DNA of 64,000 nt from UBA6522 sp965205045. GTDB taxonomy: Bacteria > Pseudomonadota > Gammaproteobacteria > Steroidobacterales > Rariloculaceae. Where the stretch lies: NCBI GenBank assembly GCA_965205045.1, contig OZ242031.1, positions 5,394,001-5,458,000 of the forward strand, in the 5' to 3' direction. Shown here in pieces: positions 18,974 to 27,904 of the stretch (the stretch's first letter is position 1; each line of letters opens with the position of its first letter). The notes below the pieces were generated by a model. It saw nothing but the letters and a program-made list of their open reading frames with translations. It had not been told where the DNA came from and searched no databases. The position numbers and the translations under genes were made by a program.

Positions 18974-19731
18974 CCTCCCAGCCTCCTTCGTCATGAAAAC
19001 ATCGAAGGAAACCCCATAATCAGGCGACGGACAATGACGGCTCAAATTGCCCGCTTACCTTTGGCCCGCTAAGTGAAGCCGCCCGAGGCGGAAATTCCCG
19101 AGCAGCCCTAATGCTTTATGACTCCTTGGTCTATTGCAAGGATTATCCGAATACAAGTGAAAGATTCAATGAAGCTGCGTGGCTTATTCGGGAAGGACGG
19201 GTGCCCCTCCCCCCAAATCGCTCGGCTGATGAATACATAAGCTGGCTTGAAGGAGGTTTTCGTCGTTGCGATGGCACTGATGAAAAGATGTTGGAAGAAG
19301 CTACTGCACTACTTAAGTTGGCAGCGGACACCGGAGACAAACGGAGCGCTATCAGGTTTGCTTTCTCGATTGCCGAATCCAACCCCGACCTTGCGGAAGA
19401 ATACTTTGGTCGATTGTGGGAAGGAGGGTCTATTAATGGGTTGACTGGACTAGCAGAAATTTACAGAGAAAGAGCCAATGCCACCGCGTCACATGAGTTA
19501 GCGGTGAAGGCTTACGCTTACGCTTACGCTTCGATGGTAGTCCGATTGGCGGAGTTGGATGGTTATTCTGGGGAGGCATTCGCCCAAGTACGAACGTACG
19601 GCCTAAATGCTCTCAGAGACCTGGAGGTTTCAACATCACACGTTGTCGCACAGAGTGGTAGCACTTTAGCACGAGACATTCTCACTAAACAGGATACTTG
19701 TTGTACGGAGTAGAGTGTGCCAATCATACAA

Positions 19732-20388
19732 ATGTCTAGAACAATACGGCTAAAACCAGGTTTTTTGGCATGTCTTTGGTTGGCAATTTACGTTACGGCA
19801 AAGGCAGACGAAGATATGCAATTTGTTTCAGTCAGCCGATGGTTATGGTAGGGATAGTTGGCTTTGTCAAGAAGTCACTCACCACCCTGACAGGGTCGGC
19901 AGGAATGTGGTGGCTTATTTTAATTGGAGTGTATCTCCAGCTAGTCTTGGTAGCTTTCAACCCTTTGGATTCGGTTACACCAGGATTGATAATCCTGTAG
20001 TTTTCTTCGTCTGTGACCATTTGAGCGGTCGCCTTGATGCAATTGGAAATGATATTGTTTACCGACGCGTGACGCGACGAGCTACTGTGTCTGTAACTCA
20101 CGGATGGATCATGAGCCCGCTTACCCTGAGTCCTGTGGAGCATCATGAGGACGATATCTCGTGCGCTTCCCCTTCTACTATCTGCCATGCTCGAACGTGT
20201 ATGTACGCGGGCATGACTCGCTGGAGAGTCCCAGCCCTAAAGCCAGAGTGCATCAGGTAACCGATCAGTTCCGCGCCAGGATCAACCCTATTCGAACAAG
20301 TCACAGCTTGGCTCCGTGGCGATACAGTAATTTGCATACCCAACCACCCGCGGCTGGATCCTTTGTTCTGGAATTGCGCTTAGATTGA
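19732..20388 (+). pseudogene. Secreted protein gene broken by two frame changes
   Basis: Three frame segments make one plausible protein. ATG 19732 opens with a signal peptide (MSRTIRLKPGFLACLWLAIY, then VTAKADED) but hits TAG at 19849. The next frame carries DGYGRDSWLCQEVTHHPDR and YFNWSVSPASLGSFQPFGFG until about 20155. The first frame then resumes with VRFPFYYLPCSNVYVRGHDS and SLESPSPKARVHQVTDQF to TGA 20388. The two shifts compensate each other. I do not recognise the family. It follows the split Sel1-like gene and shares its low G+C. Real decay or two base-calling errors are both possible. Confidence 0.55.
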
Positions 20389-20466
20389 CGAAAGCTTTCA
20401 TTCAATATGGCGGGGAGTTACTGTTTAAGGCATCGAGGTGCGTGCCGGTGGCAGCAGAATCACATG

Positions 20467-22188
20467 TTAACCCTTTTTGGCGATCACATTGAGTAATGCC
20501 TGTCGTTTCTCGGCCTTGATCACCTGCAGCGCTCGCTCAAGCGCGAGAGGCAGTTCTTCAGGGTCCGTGACGAGTTCCCCATAACCGTCATTCGCCTCGC
20601 AAATGAAATCGAAACGGGGCGACGGCTCCAACTCGCAGAGGGGCACGGATTCGGCCCTTGCCGCCCACCCTTCAGGGGCGTAGCGGAACGTGGCTTCACG
20701 CGAACGTTGCCAACCGCCGTTGTTATAGATGACGAAGAGCACGGGCAAGTCGCAGGCCCTTGACATGAAGTGCGTGGCGGTCGGCACGCCGAAAACATGG
20801 CTGCCGTCACCGATCGCACAGACCACGGTTCGGTCGGGGCTGGCCAGCTTCGCGCCCAGCGCCGCGCCGGGCGCCCAGCCCAGCACGCCCGAGTGGGGAT
20901 GGCTGAAAAACGTGCCGGGCCGGCTGAAGCTCGTCTGCGTGGGGTCCAGCGATATCTCCGTGACGACGATGTCATCTTCTTCCAGCACATCGCCGATGCA
21001 TCGTGAAATCCATCGATAGTCCATCGGACGATCGCCGCTCACGCGACGTACCGCATCGCGCCACCCTTGCCGCTGACGACGGTGCGCGTCCTCCCAGCGC
21101 CTGCGGCGTACGTCGATGACGGTACGGTCAGGCATGTTCTCTGTCGCGCAGGATTCCAGTGCGCGCAGCGTGCCCGCGGCGTTGCCGGCCAGCCCGATAT
21201 CCGTCGGATAACCGCGAATGGGATAGCGCTCGTAGAGCGGATCGTCGTCGACCTGGATCACGGTGGCATCGTGCGGCGGTTCCGCCTGGTTCGGAAACCA
21301 CGGCGTATCGGATTCGACAGCCAGGATGACATCGGCTCCGCCTACCAGCGCGCCGGGTTCAAATCCCTGGTGAAGGGGATGGTCCTGGGGAAAATTCATG
21401 TAGGCGCCCCAGGATTCGACCACCGGGATGGCCAGCCGCTCCGCCAGCGACACCAGCGGGGCCACGGCATCCGGTTCCCGACCCAGGGACGAGACCACGA
21501 TGAGAGGATTCTCGGCCTCGGCGAGAGCCTGCGCGGCGCGGGCAACAGCGGCCGCCTCCGGCCGCGCGGCAGCCGATGGCGTCAATCTCGACCCGGCGCT
21601 GAACTCGAATTCGGGCAGCGCTTCGCCCGCCACATCCAGGGGAAACGTCACGTAGACCGGACCGGAAGGCGGGTTCGCGGCGATGGCCAGGGCCCGGTCG
21701 ACCACGGTTTCGAGTTGTTCGCCGCAGCGCAACTCGTAATCCCACTTCACGAATTCGCGCACCATGGCTGCCTGGTCGAACGACTCCTGGGCCCAGTGGA
21801 TGGCGGCCGCGCGGGAGGTGTTGCGGCCTTTCTCCGTGATGGAGGTTCGTCCCGCCGCGACCAGCATGGGGATTCTGGCGCGGGCGGCGTTGATGATCCC
21901 TCCCACCGCATTTGCCGTGCCGGCGATGGTATGCAGCATCGCCGCCTGGGGCTCGCCCGTGACCATGGTGTAGCCGTGGGCCATGGAAATCGTGGTGATC
22001 TCGTGGATGACCGTGATCGGGCGGAGCCCGTCCCGGCGGCCGTGGGCCACGCGCTTCGCAAACGCCTCGATGAACGGCGGAAAATCCGTCCCGGCCCCGC
22101 CGCCGAAGAAGTACCTGACGCCCCGCGCTTCGAGCAGTTCCAGAAAGCCCTCGGCGATGCTGTCCACCTGAATGCGCCTACTGCTCAT
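20467..22188 (-). CDS. Thiamine-diphosphate-dependent enzyme of the acetolactate-synthase/decarboxylase superfamily
   Basis: The 573-residue protein starts at ATG 22188 (AAAGGAT upstream); 14 more open codons lie upstream without an SD. It has the three-domain ThDP layout: N-terminal pyrimidine-binding domain with the catalytic glutamate region (PITVIHEITTISMAHGYTM), a central Rossmann-like domain (NPLIVVSSLGREPDAVAPLV) and a C-terminal diphosphate domain with GDGSHVFG ... YNNGG, the GDG-NN cofactor motif. The exact substrate is unclear. It is divergent from a dehydrogenase, an exporter and an amidohydrolase, suggesting a catabolic or aromatic/2-oxo-acid pathway. Confidence 0.88.
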   Translation of the reverse strand: MSSRRIQVDSIAEGFLELLEARGVRYFFGGGAGTDFPPFIEAFAKRVAHGRRDGLRPITVIHEITTISMAHGYTMVTGEPQAAMLHTIAGTANAVGGIINAARARIPMLVAAGRTSITEKGRNTSRAAAIHWAQESFDQAAMVREFVKWDYELRCGEQLETVVDRALAIAANPPSGPVYVTFPLDVAGEALPEFEFSAGSRLTPSAAARPEAAAVARAAQALAEAENPLIVVSSLGREPDAVAPLVSLAERLAIPVVESWGAYMNFPQDHPLHQGFEPGALVGGADVILAVESDTPWFPNQAEPPHDATVIQVDDDPLYERYPIRGYPTDIGLAGNAAGTLRALESCATENMPDRTVIDVRRRRWEDAHRRQRQGWRDAVRRVSGDRPMDYRWISRCIGDVLEEDDIVVTEISLDPTQTSFSRPGTFFSHPHSGVLGWAPGAALGAKLASPDRTVVCAIGDGSHVFGVPTATHFMSRACDLPVLFVIYNNGGWQRSREATFRYAPEGWAARAESVPLCELEPSPRFDFICEANDGYGELVTDPEELPLALERALQVIKAEKRQALLNVIAKKG

Positions 22189-22353
22189 GATCCATATCCT
22201 TTTGCTGCCGCACAGGCGGCGCCTCGACATCCGGTGAACGCACCCGGCTCAGATGAGATATCGCCGCCAGCCGGTTATCATAACGAAACTGACTGCAGAC
22301 CGGTCCGCAGATTCCGGCGGGACGCGCATCGGCCCGAAACAAGGAGAAAGCAC

Positions 22354-22434
22354 ATGCGATTCGCGCTCGGAATCGGTTGCGTTTCACTGCAGGCTGGCGG
22401 GGAACTCCAGAACGTGGACAGGAGCGGCACCTGA
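22354..22434 (+). CDS. 26-residue upstream reading frame overlapping the dehydrogenase
   Basis: ATG 22354 has the strongest ribosome site in the vicinity (AAGGAGAAAGCAC). It encodes MRFALGIGCVSLQAGGELQN and six more residues, and stops at TGA 22432-22434. The stop overlaps a CTG (CTGA) that is in frame with the dehydrogenase. This looks like a leader used for coupled initiation. It could also be chance or a start-site frameshift of the main gene. Confidence 0.4.
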   Translation: MRFALGIGCVSLQAGGELQNVDRSGT

Positions 22435-23486
22435 AACGTCCCCGCGTTTGCATCTACATCCCGATCGACGCGTCCGGAGACTCCCATCGACGCATCCGGG
22501 AAGCGGGGTGCGAGGTGGTGCTCGGCCAGGCGACGTGGCGAACCGGCATCGAACGCGACGCCCTGCTTGAACTGGCACGCGGCGCCGACGCCCTGATGGG
22601 CGCCACCGTCAAGCGCGCGCCCATCGACGGCGCCTTTCTCGATCGTCTGCCTGGATTGCGCATCATCTCCAAGTACACCATCGGCGTCGAGGACGTGGAC
22701 CTGGACGCCGCCACCGCCCGGGGCATCCTCGTCACTCACTGCCCGACCGAGGCCAACTGGGGCGGCGTCGCCGAGGGAACCGTCGGTTTCATGCTGACGC
22801 TGCTCAAGCGGGCGCGCGAGCGGGACCGCCACGTCAAGGCCGGCGGCTGGCGCGACGACAGCCTCATGGGCACCTACCTCGGCCGGCGCGGCGACGGCTA
22901 TTCCGGCCTGACGGTCGGCATCGTGGGCCTGGGCCGCTGCGGCTCACGGCTGGCCGAGTTGCTGTCCACCTGGCGGGTTCGAATGCTAGCCTGCGATCCC
23001 TATGTCGAGGAGGAAAAATTCGAGCGCCTGGGCATCGTTCGGACGGACCTGCCGACGCTGCTCCGCGAGTCCGACGTTGTTACCCTTCATGTCACCCTGA
23101 CCGAGGAAACCCATGGCTTGATCGGCACACGGGAACTGGAATCCATGAAGCCATCGGCGATTCTCATCAACACCTCCCGGGGAGCCGTGGTGGATCCGGA
23201 CGCGCTCTGCGACGCGCTGGAGGCGGACCGGATCGCCGCCGCCGCGCTGGACGTGCTGCCCGAGGAACCTCCGGGCAAGCAGGCCCGCATCCTCTCCCTG
23301 GGCGACAAGGTGCTGCTGTGCCCGCACATGATCAGCGCGAACCATCCGGGCACACTGCAGCCGGCCATTCCGTGGGCTACGGACGCAACGCTGGCCGCGC
23401 TCCGGAGCGAGGTGCCCGAACACGTCTGCAACGCCGATGCGGTGCCGCGATGGCTGGAGCGATTCGGCGGGAGTCCGCTCCTGTGA
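22377..23486 (+). CDS. D-2-hydroxyacid dehydrogenase (NAD-dependent)
   Basis: It has the NAD domain motif VGIVGLGRCGSRLAE, catalytic arginine region LINTSRGAVVDPDAL, and the usual Glu and His positions (DVLPEEPPGKQA; LCPHMISANH). The start is uncertain. The longest frame begins at TTG 22377, but family-like sequence only begins at KRPRVCIYIPID. A CTG at 22431, with AGGAG seven bases upstream and overlapping the leader stop, would give that N-terminus exactly. The stop overlaps the exporter start (GTGA). Substrate unknown; it acts in the cytoplasm with the neighbouring ThDP enzyme by context. Confidence 0.88.
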   Translation: MRFTAGWRGTPERGQERHLKRPRVCIYIPIDASGDSHRRIREAGCEVVLGQATWRTGIERDALLELARGADALMGATVKRAPIDGAFLDRLPGLRIISKYTIGVEDVDLDAATARGILVTHCPTEANWGGVAEGTVGFMLTLLKRARERDRHVKAGGWRDDSLMGTYLGRRGDGYSGLTVGIVGLGRCGSRLAELLSTWRVRMLACDPYVEEEKFERLGIVRTDLPTLLRESDVVTLHVTLTEETHGLIGTRELESMKPSAILINTSRGAVVDPDALCDALEADRIAAAALDVLPEEPPGKQARILSLGDKVLLCPHMISANHPGTLQPAIPWATDATLAALRSEVPEHVCNADAVPRWLERFGGSPLL

Positions 23487-24796
23487 CACCCGTACCGAAG
23501 CATCGTCCACCCAAACCGGCGTACGGCACGCGCGCGATCTGGTCATGGGCCTTCTACGATTTCGCCAATTCGCCGTTCACGACACTGGTGATTACCTTTG
23601 TCTATGCGACCTATTTCACCCAGGTCATTGCACCGGATCCCATTACCGGCACCGCGCTGTGGTCACGTGCCATAACGGTTACGGCCCTGATCACGGCGAT
23701 CTGCTCTCCCCTTCTGGGCGCGCTGGCGGACCGCGGCGGCTACCGCAAGGCGTTCGTGCTCGCGTTTTCGCTGATATGCGTCATTGCCACGGCAGGGCTC
23801 TACCAGGTCCTGCCGGGGCAGATTGCCGCCGCCCTGATACTTGTCGTCATCGCCAATCTGGGATACGAGTTTGCCACCGTCTTCTACAACGCCTTTCTTC
23901 CGGACGTCTCGCCGCCCGGCCGCATCGGGCGCATCTCGGGCTACGGCTGGGCGCTGGGCTACATCGGGGGCCTGCTGGCGCTGCTGCTGGCGTTGGTGGC
24001 ACTGGTCCAGCCGGAGGTTCCGTGGTTCGGTTTCAGCACCGAAGCCGGGGAGAACATCCGCGCCACCAATCTGCTGACAGCGGCGTGGTTCGTCCTCTTC
24101 ACGCTACCGTTCCTCCTCTGGGTTCCGGAAGACCGCTCCGCCACGTCGGAGCGCGGCCGCATTGTCGGCGACGCCGTGCGGCAGTTGCGTGAGACCTTCA
24201 CGGAGATCCGCCGCTACCGCCAGATCGTCCGCCTGCTCGTGGCGCGCTTCTTCTACAACAACGGCCTGGTCACCGTCATCGCCTTCGGCGGCATCTATGC
24301 CGCGGAGTCGTTCGGGTTCACGCTGCAGGAAGTGCTGATCTTCGGGATCGCGCTGAACGTTGCCGCCGGCGCCGGCGCGCTCGCCATGGGCCATCTGGAC
24401 GACCGGGTCGGCGGCAAGCGCACGATCATCCTCTCCCTGGTCGGCCTGGCGCTGGCCACCGTGCTGGCGATCGCCGCAACGGACAAACTGTGGCTGTGGG
24501 TGGCTGGTGTCATTACGGGCATTTTCCTGGGACCGAATCAGGCAGCCAGCCGTTCGCTCATGGGCCGCTTCGTGCCCAGGGAAAAGGAAAACGAGTTCTA
24601 CGGTTTCTTCGCATTCTCAGGCAAACTGACGGCCTTTCTGGGACCGTTCCTGCTGGGCGTGCTGACTCAGTGGACAGGTTCCCAGCGCTGGGGCGTCTCC
24701 GTGGTGCTGATCATGTTCGCGGTGGGACTGGTGCTGTTGATTCCGCTGGATGAGCAGGAAGGCGTCGCCCGGGCGCACCGCGAAGGAGTGACGTGA
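23483..24796 (+). CDS. MFS transporter, UMF1/Atg22-like
   Basis: The 437-residue protein starts at GTG 23483, overlapping the dehydrogenase stop, with GGGAG upstream. It opens with IWSWAFYDFANSPFTTLVIT, the signature of the Atg22/UMF1 branch, and has about 12 helices including LADRGGYRKAFVLAFS and DDRVGGKRTIIL loops. It probably exports or imports a small organic solute of this cluster. Confidence 0.88.
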   Translation: MTPVPKHRPPKPAYGTRAIWSWAFYDFANSPFTTLVITFVYATYFTQVIAPDPITGTALWSRAITVTALITAICSPLLGALADRGGYRKAFVLAFSLICVIATAGLYQVLPGQIAAALILVVIANLGYEFATVFYNAFLPDVSPPGRIGRISGYGWALGYIGGLLALLLALVALVQPEVPWFGFSTEAGENIRATNLLTAAWFVLFTLPFLLWVPEDRSATSERGRIVGDAVRQLRETFTEIRRYRQIVRLLVARFFYNNGLVTVIAFGGIYAAESFGFTLQEVLIFGIALNVAAGAGALAMGHLDDRVGGKRTIILSLVGLALATVLAIAATDKLWLWVAGVITGIFLGPNQAASRSLMGRFVPREKENEFYGFFAFSGKLTAFLGPFLLGVLTQWTGSQRWGVSVVLIMFAVGLVLLIPLDEQEGVARAHREGVT

Positions 24797-25995
24797 TGCG
24801 AATCATCCCCGAAATACGCGCCTTCGAAGACGAACTCGTCGCCTAGCGGCGCGATCTTCATGCGCACCCGGAGTTGGCCTACCGGGAGCATCGAACTGCC
24901 GACCTGGTTGCCGAGCGCCTGCGCGGATGGGGCATCGATGTGGATCAGGGTCTCGCCGATACGGGCGTGGTGGGCACGCTGACCAGAGGCGATGGGGCGA
25001 CGATAGGCCTGCGCGCCGACATGGATGCCCTGCCCATGGAAGAGTCGAATACCTTCGCCCACTGTTCGCAACATCCCGGCCGGATGCATGCCTGCGGTCA
25101 CGACGGCCACACGACGATGTTGCTGGGTGCAGCCCGCTACCTGGCCGGGCACGGCGATTTCTCCGGCACCGTGCGGTTCATTTTCCAGCCGGCCGAAGAA
25201 GCCGCTGGCGGCGCCAAACGGATGCTGGACGAGGGATTGTTCGCGCGCTTTCCGGTGGATGCCGTCTTCGGCATGCACAACTGGCCCGGGTTGCCGGCCG
25301 GCCGGTTCGCCGCGCGGGCCGGGCCGATGCTGGCGTCCCTGGATACTTTCGATATTCGCATCGCGGGACTTGGCGCTCACGGCGCCGCACCGCAACAAGG
25401 CGTCGACCCGGTGGCGGTCGCCGCCCAGGTGGTCACCGCCGTGCAGACCATCGTCAGCCGCAACGTCGATCCGCTCAAGAGCGCGGTGATCAGCGTGACC
25501 CGGATTCACGGCGGCGATGCCGACAATGTGATCCCGGCGGAGGTCAATCTCGGCGGCGGGATTCGCAGCTTCGACCCGGAGGTTCGAGCCCTGTTGTGCC
25601 GGCGCCTGGAGGAAGTGGTGAAAGGCGTCTGTGCGAGCCTCGGCGCGAGCGGCGAGGTGGATTTCACTGCCGGCTATCCCGCAGTAATCAACGCGGCCGA
25701 CAGCACCTCCCTGGCCCTGAAGACCGCAGCTTCCATCGTCGGTGAAGCCAATGTGGACTCCGAAACCGACCCTGTGATGGTCTCCGAGGACTTCGCCTAC
25801 CTGCTCGATGCCAGCACTGGCTGCTTCATGTTTATCGGCAACGGCGGCAGCGACAGTGGTTGCATGATTCACAACCCCGGATACGACTTTAACGACGACA
25901 TCCTTGCGCTCGGAGCCACTTACTGGGCTCGCCTGGCGCAAGACTTTTTGCGTGCACTTGCATCCGCGAGGCATAAGAGACGAATAACCATGTGA
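24796..25995 (+). pseudogene. M20 amidohydrolase (hippurate-hydrolase type) with an amber stop at codon 17
   Basis: ATG 24796 overlaps the MFS stop and is preceded by AAGGAG. After 16 codons (MRIIPEIRAFEDELVA) a TAG stands at 24844, exactly where the family has tryptophan (WRRDLHAHPEL); one base change from TGG explains it. Beyond it the frame is open to 25995, with all metal ligands: MHACGHDGHTTMLLGAARY, PAEEAAGGAKRML and a final GCMIHNPGYDF histidine. Reinitiation inside would lose the first metal-domain strand. This is either a recent pseudogene, a read-through case or a sequencing error. Confidence 0.85.
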
Positions 25996-26166
25996 CCATG
26001 CTGTAGCCTGCCCGGGCAAAGCTCATGATCATTTGACAAGTTTCGCGACCATACGAGGTTGTATTGCCCAACGTGAAGCTGGCTTAGGCGAACGCTCGTC
26101 TTGGCGAACTCTTGGACAAGGTCGAGGCGGGTAATGGTGTAAACCACCCGTTGCAGCAGGCTCTTA

Positions 26167-27803
26167 AGCTGCATATTCTTCCAGTCTTCGGTAACGGTGA
26201 TCGTTTTGCAAAACGGGCATCGCTTGCGAAATGGTCTTTAGGCACTGCCCTAGTTCACGAGGGCGCCATGGCTGATCTCGGATGACAGCATCCAGCAAAC
26301 CTAGCGCCGCATCCGGGAATTTTGCGCTGAGGCCGCTCTTTTGCAGCCGGCGGACTACGTAGTGGGGACGCTCAATCGCCTGAAGCCAGTCGTAGACCAA
26401 ATCCACCGCATCCGAGAACCTCTCTCCAGAAGCGATGCTCGTTAATTGCGAGTGACTCCGCGATGCCACCAGTAATCAGATCAAGCGATTTTGGCCAAAT
26501 GTCTTGCCAGAAAGGCTGAATGCGAACTGAAATCTGATCGGGTCTTCTCCGTCCATGCGTTCCAGTGCCGCATATGTTAGGATCGCCGCATATTGCCGAC
26601 CGTGCTCACCCAATTTATTGTAGTGGCTCGCGGTTTCAAGAAACTGCGGCTTGAATGCATCTAGCAAGGGCCGATAAAGTCGCGGCGACCAGAGGAAACC
26701 TTCCCACACGATTTGGGCTTCCACCGGATTATCTGACCACACGAAAAGGGGCAATAAGTGCTGCTCGGTCCATGATTGATCGACACGAAATAGCTTGATC
26801 AACCTTGATGCCAACAATCCTCTGCCGTGGCGGAACCGTTCTACCTGCGTATCGCACATTTGCGTAAAGACGGACTCAAAGTCGGCAGGTAGGCGATCAT
26901 TGTCCTTCGGCGCGCGCCTGAACCAAAGAGACAGTAGCGCTTGCGTAACAAGACCAACCGGGTGGTTGATCGCTTCGTTGACAGCACACTGGATCTGTTC
27001 GCGATCCTGGGTCATCTCAGAACCGGGTTCGAGAGGAAGATTCAGAATGCGCCGACACAAATCAAGCAGAGATTCGTCTTGTATCTCAGCGAATTTGGAT
27101 ATGGCGTCCAGCCACCACGCGACGCCATGTGCGATCTCCGTCAAAGTGTCATCGGGCATGGTCCGTACCACCGGAGCCGCATAGCGCCACGACCGCTGTA
27201 CCAGACCTTCTTCGCTCCATACCTGTAGTGCTTCTCGCCAGCAGGCTGTTGGCCAGACTTCTTCTTCGGCCAAGTCGCGCAAGGCCAAAAGACAATGAAA
27301 AAACCGAGTGCGACACGTATCGCGCCAAGTGTCCTCAAAGAAACGGTGACGCTTGGGCGGGGGGGTCCTAAGCCATCGAACCAAGTCCTGCCGCTTGCGA
27401 GGCGCGATGTCGACCTCCCGGTTTTCTTCGTAGTCTGGATCTCCAGTACCACTCATCCAATGCGAGAATTCCTCGCGCTCATAAGAAAGCAATTTCCACG
27501 AAGGATTCGCTGAAGACAAGGAATCGAAGCGGCTTCGTGCGGCATTTCCAAAATCCAGCCCCGATGCTTCCAGTTTCGCCAAACGCAACCACACTGAGCG
27601 TTCGACGATTTCTTCCCAGCGTTCAGGCTCAAGGTCTTCCTGATACATGTCGCGTGGAGGACCGTCCAAAATGGCGGTTTCGAGTGGACCCTGTGGCATG
27701 AGGCGAGTTCGCGCTAATCTTGTCCAGTTCGTCGCTCTTGCCCCTCTTCGTGTGCCTGCAGCAGCGCATCCGGAATGTCCGGGCCGTTACCCATGAATTG
27801 CAT
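26167..27803 (-). pseudogene. SIR2-DUF4020-type defence effector, deletion and frameshift remnant
   Basis: Pieces of one large protein remain in several frames. At 27741-27803 a start reads MQFMGNGPDIPDALLQAHEE, which I recognise as the N-terminus preceding the NAD-binding motif of SIR2-DUF4020 proteins. It then runs out of frame into ARATNWTRLARTRLMPQGPL, the second half of the protein, so the SIR2 catalytic core is deleted. The 3' part is open to about 26525. A shift then gives VRIQPFWQDIWPKSLDLI, and a second shift gives VYDWLQAIERPHYVVRRL through LEEYAA. It is the last gene of the defence operon, after the receiver protein. Assignment rests on remembered family sequence; pseudogene status is direct. 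Confidence 0.65.
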
Positions 27804-27904
27804 TGGGCGGGCTTGGAGTTATGCATGCGCACTTCGTCGCATTGCAGTTGGTGGAAACGAGCCAATTTCCGGCAACAAGGGTACTTGTACGGTCAAGCAG
27901 TAGC

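Larger units (their letters stand above)
16677..19058. mobile_element. IS66-family insertion sequence, complete, 2,382 bp
   Basis: Both ends begin GTAAGCGGGCAA (left at 16677; right end inverted, finishing at 19058), as IS66 ends do. The element is flanked by the 8-bp target duplication CTTTGGCC (16669-16676 and 19059-19066), the length expected for IS66. It carries tnpA, tnpB and tnpC in that order on the minus strand, all intact, so it may still be active. G+C is much higher than in the gene it interrupts. Confidence 0.96.
16208..19713 (+). pseudogene. Membrane-anchored Sel1/TPR-like protein gene split by an IS66 element
   Basis: The gene is present as 16208-16676 and 19067-19713, with an IS in between. 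Joining them after removing the IS and one target duplication gives an uninterrupted 372-codon frame. The N-terminus has a membrane anchor (VLIASIPSIIIVSCVLVF) and an acidic linker. Across the junction the protein reads GGFFG then PLSEAARGGNSRAALMLYD, a Sel1-like alpha-alpha repeat start, followed by more helical repeats (AADTGDKRSAIRFAFSIAES; GLAEIYRERANATAS). A+T content is higher than in the flanks. The 5' part can still be translated as a 183-residue chimera ending inside the IS. Function unknown; Sel1 proteins usually mediate protein contacts. Confidence 0.85.
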
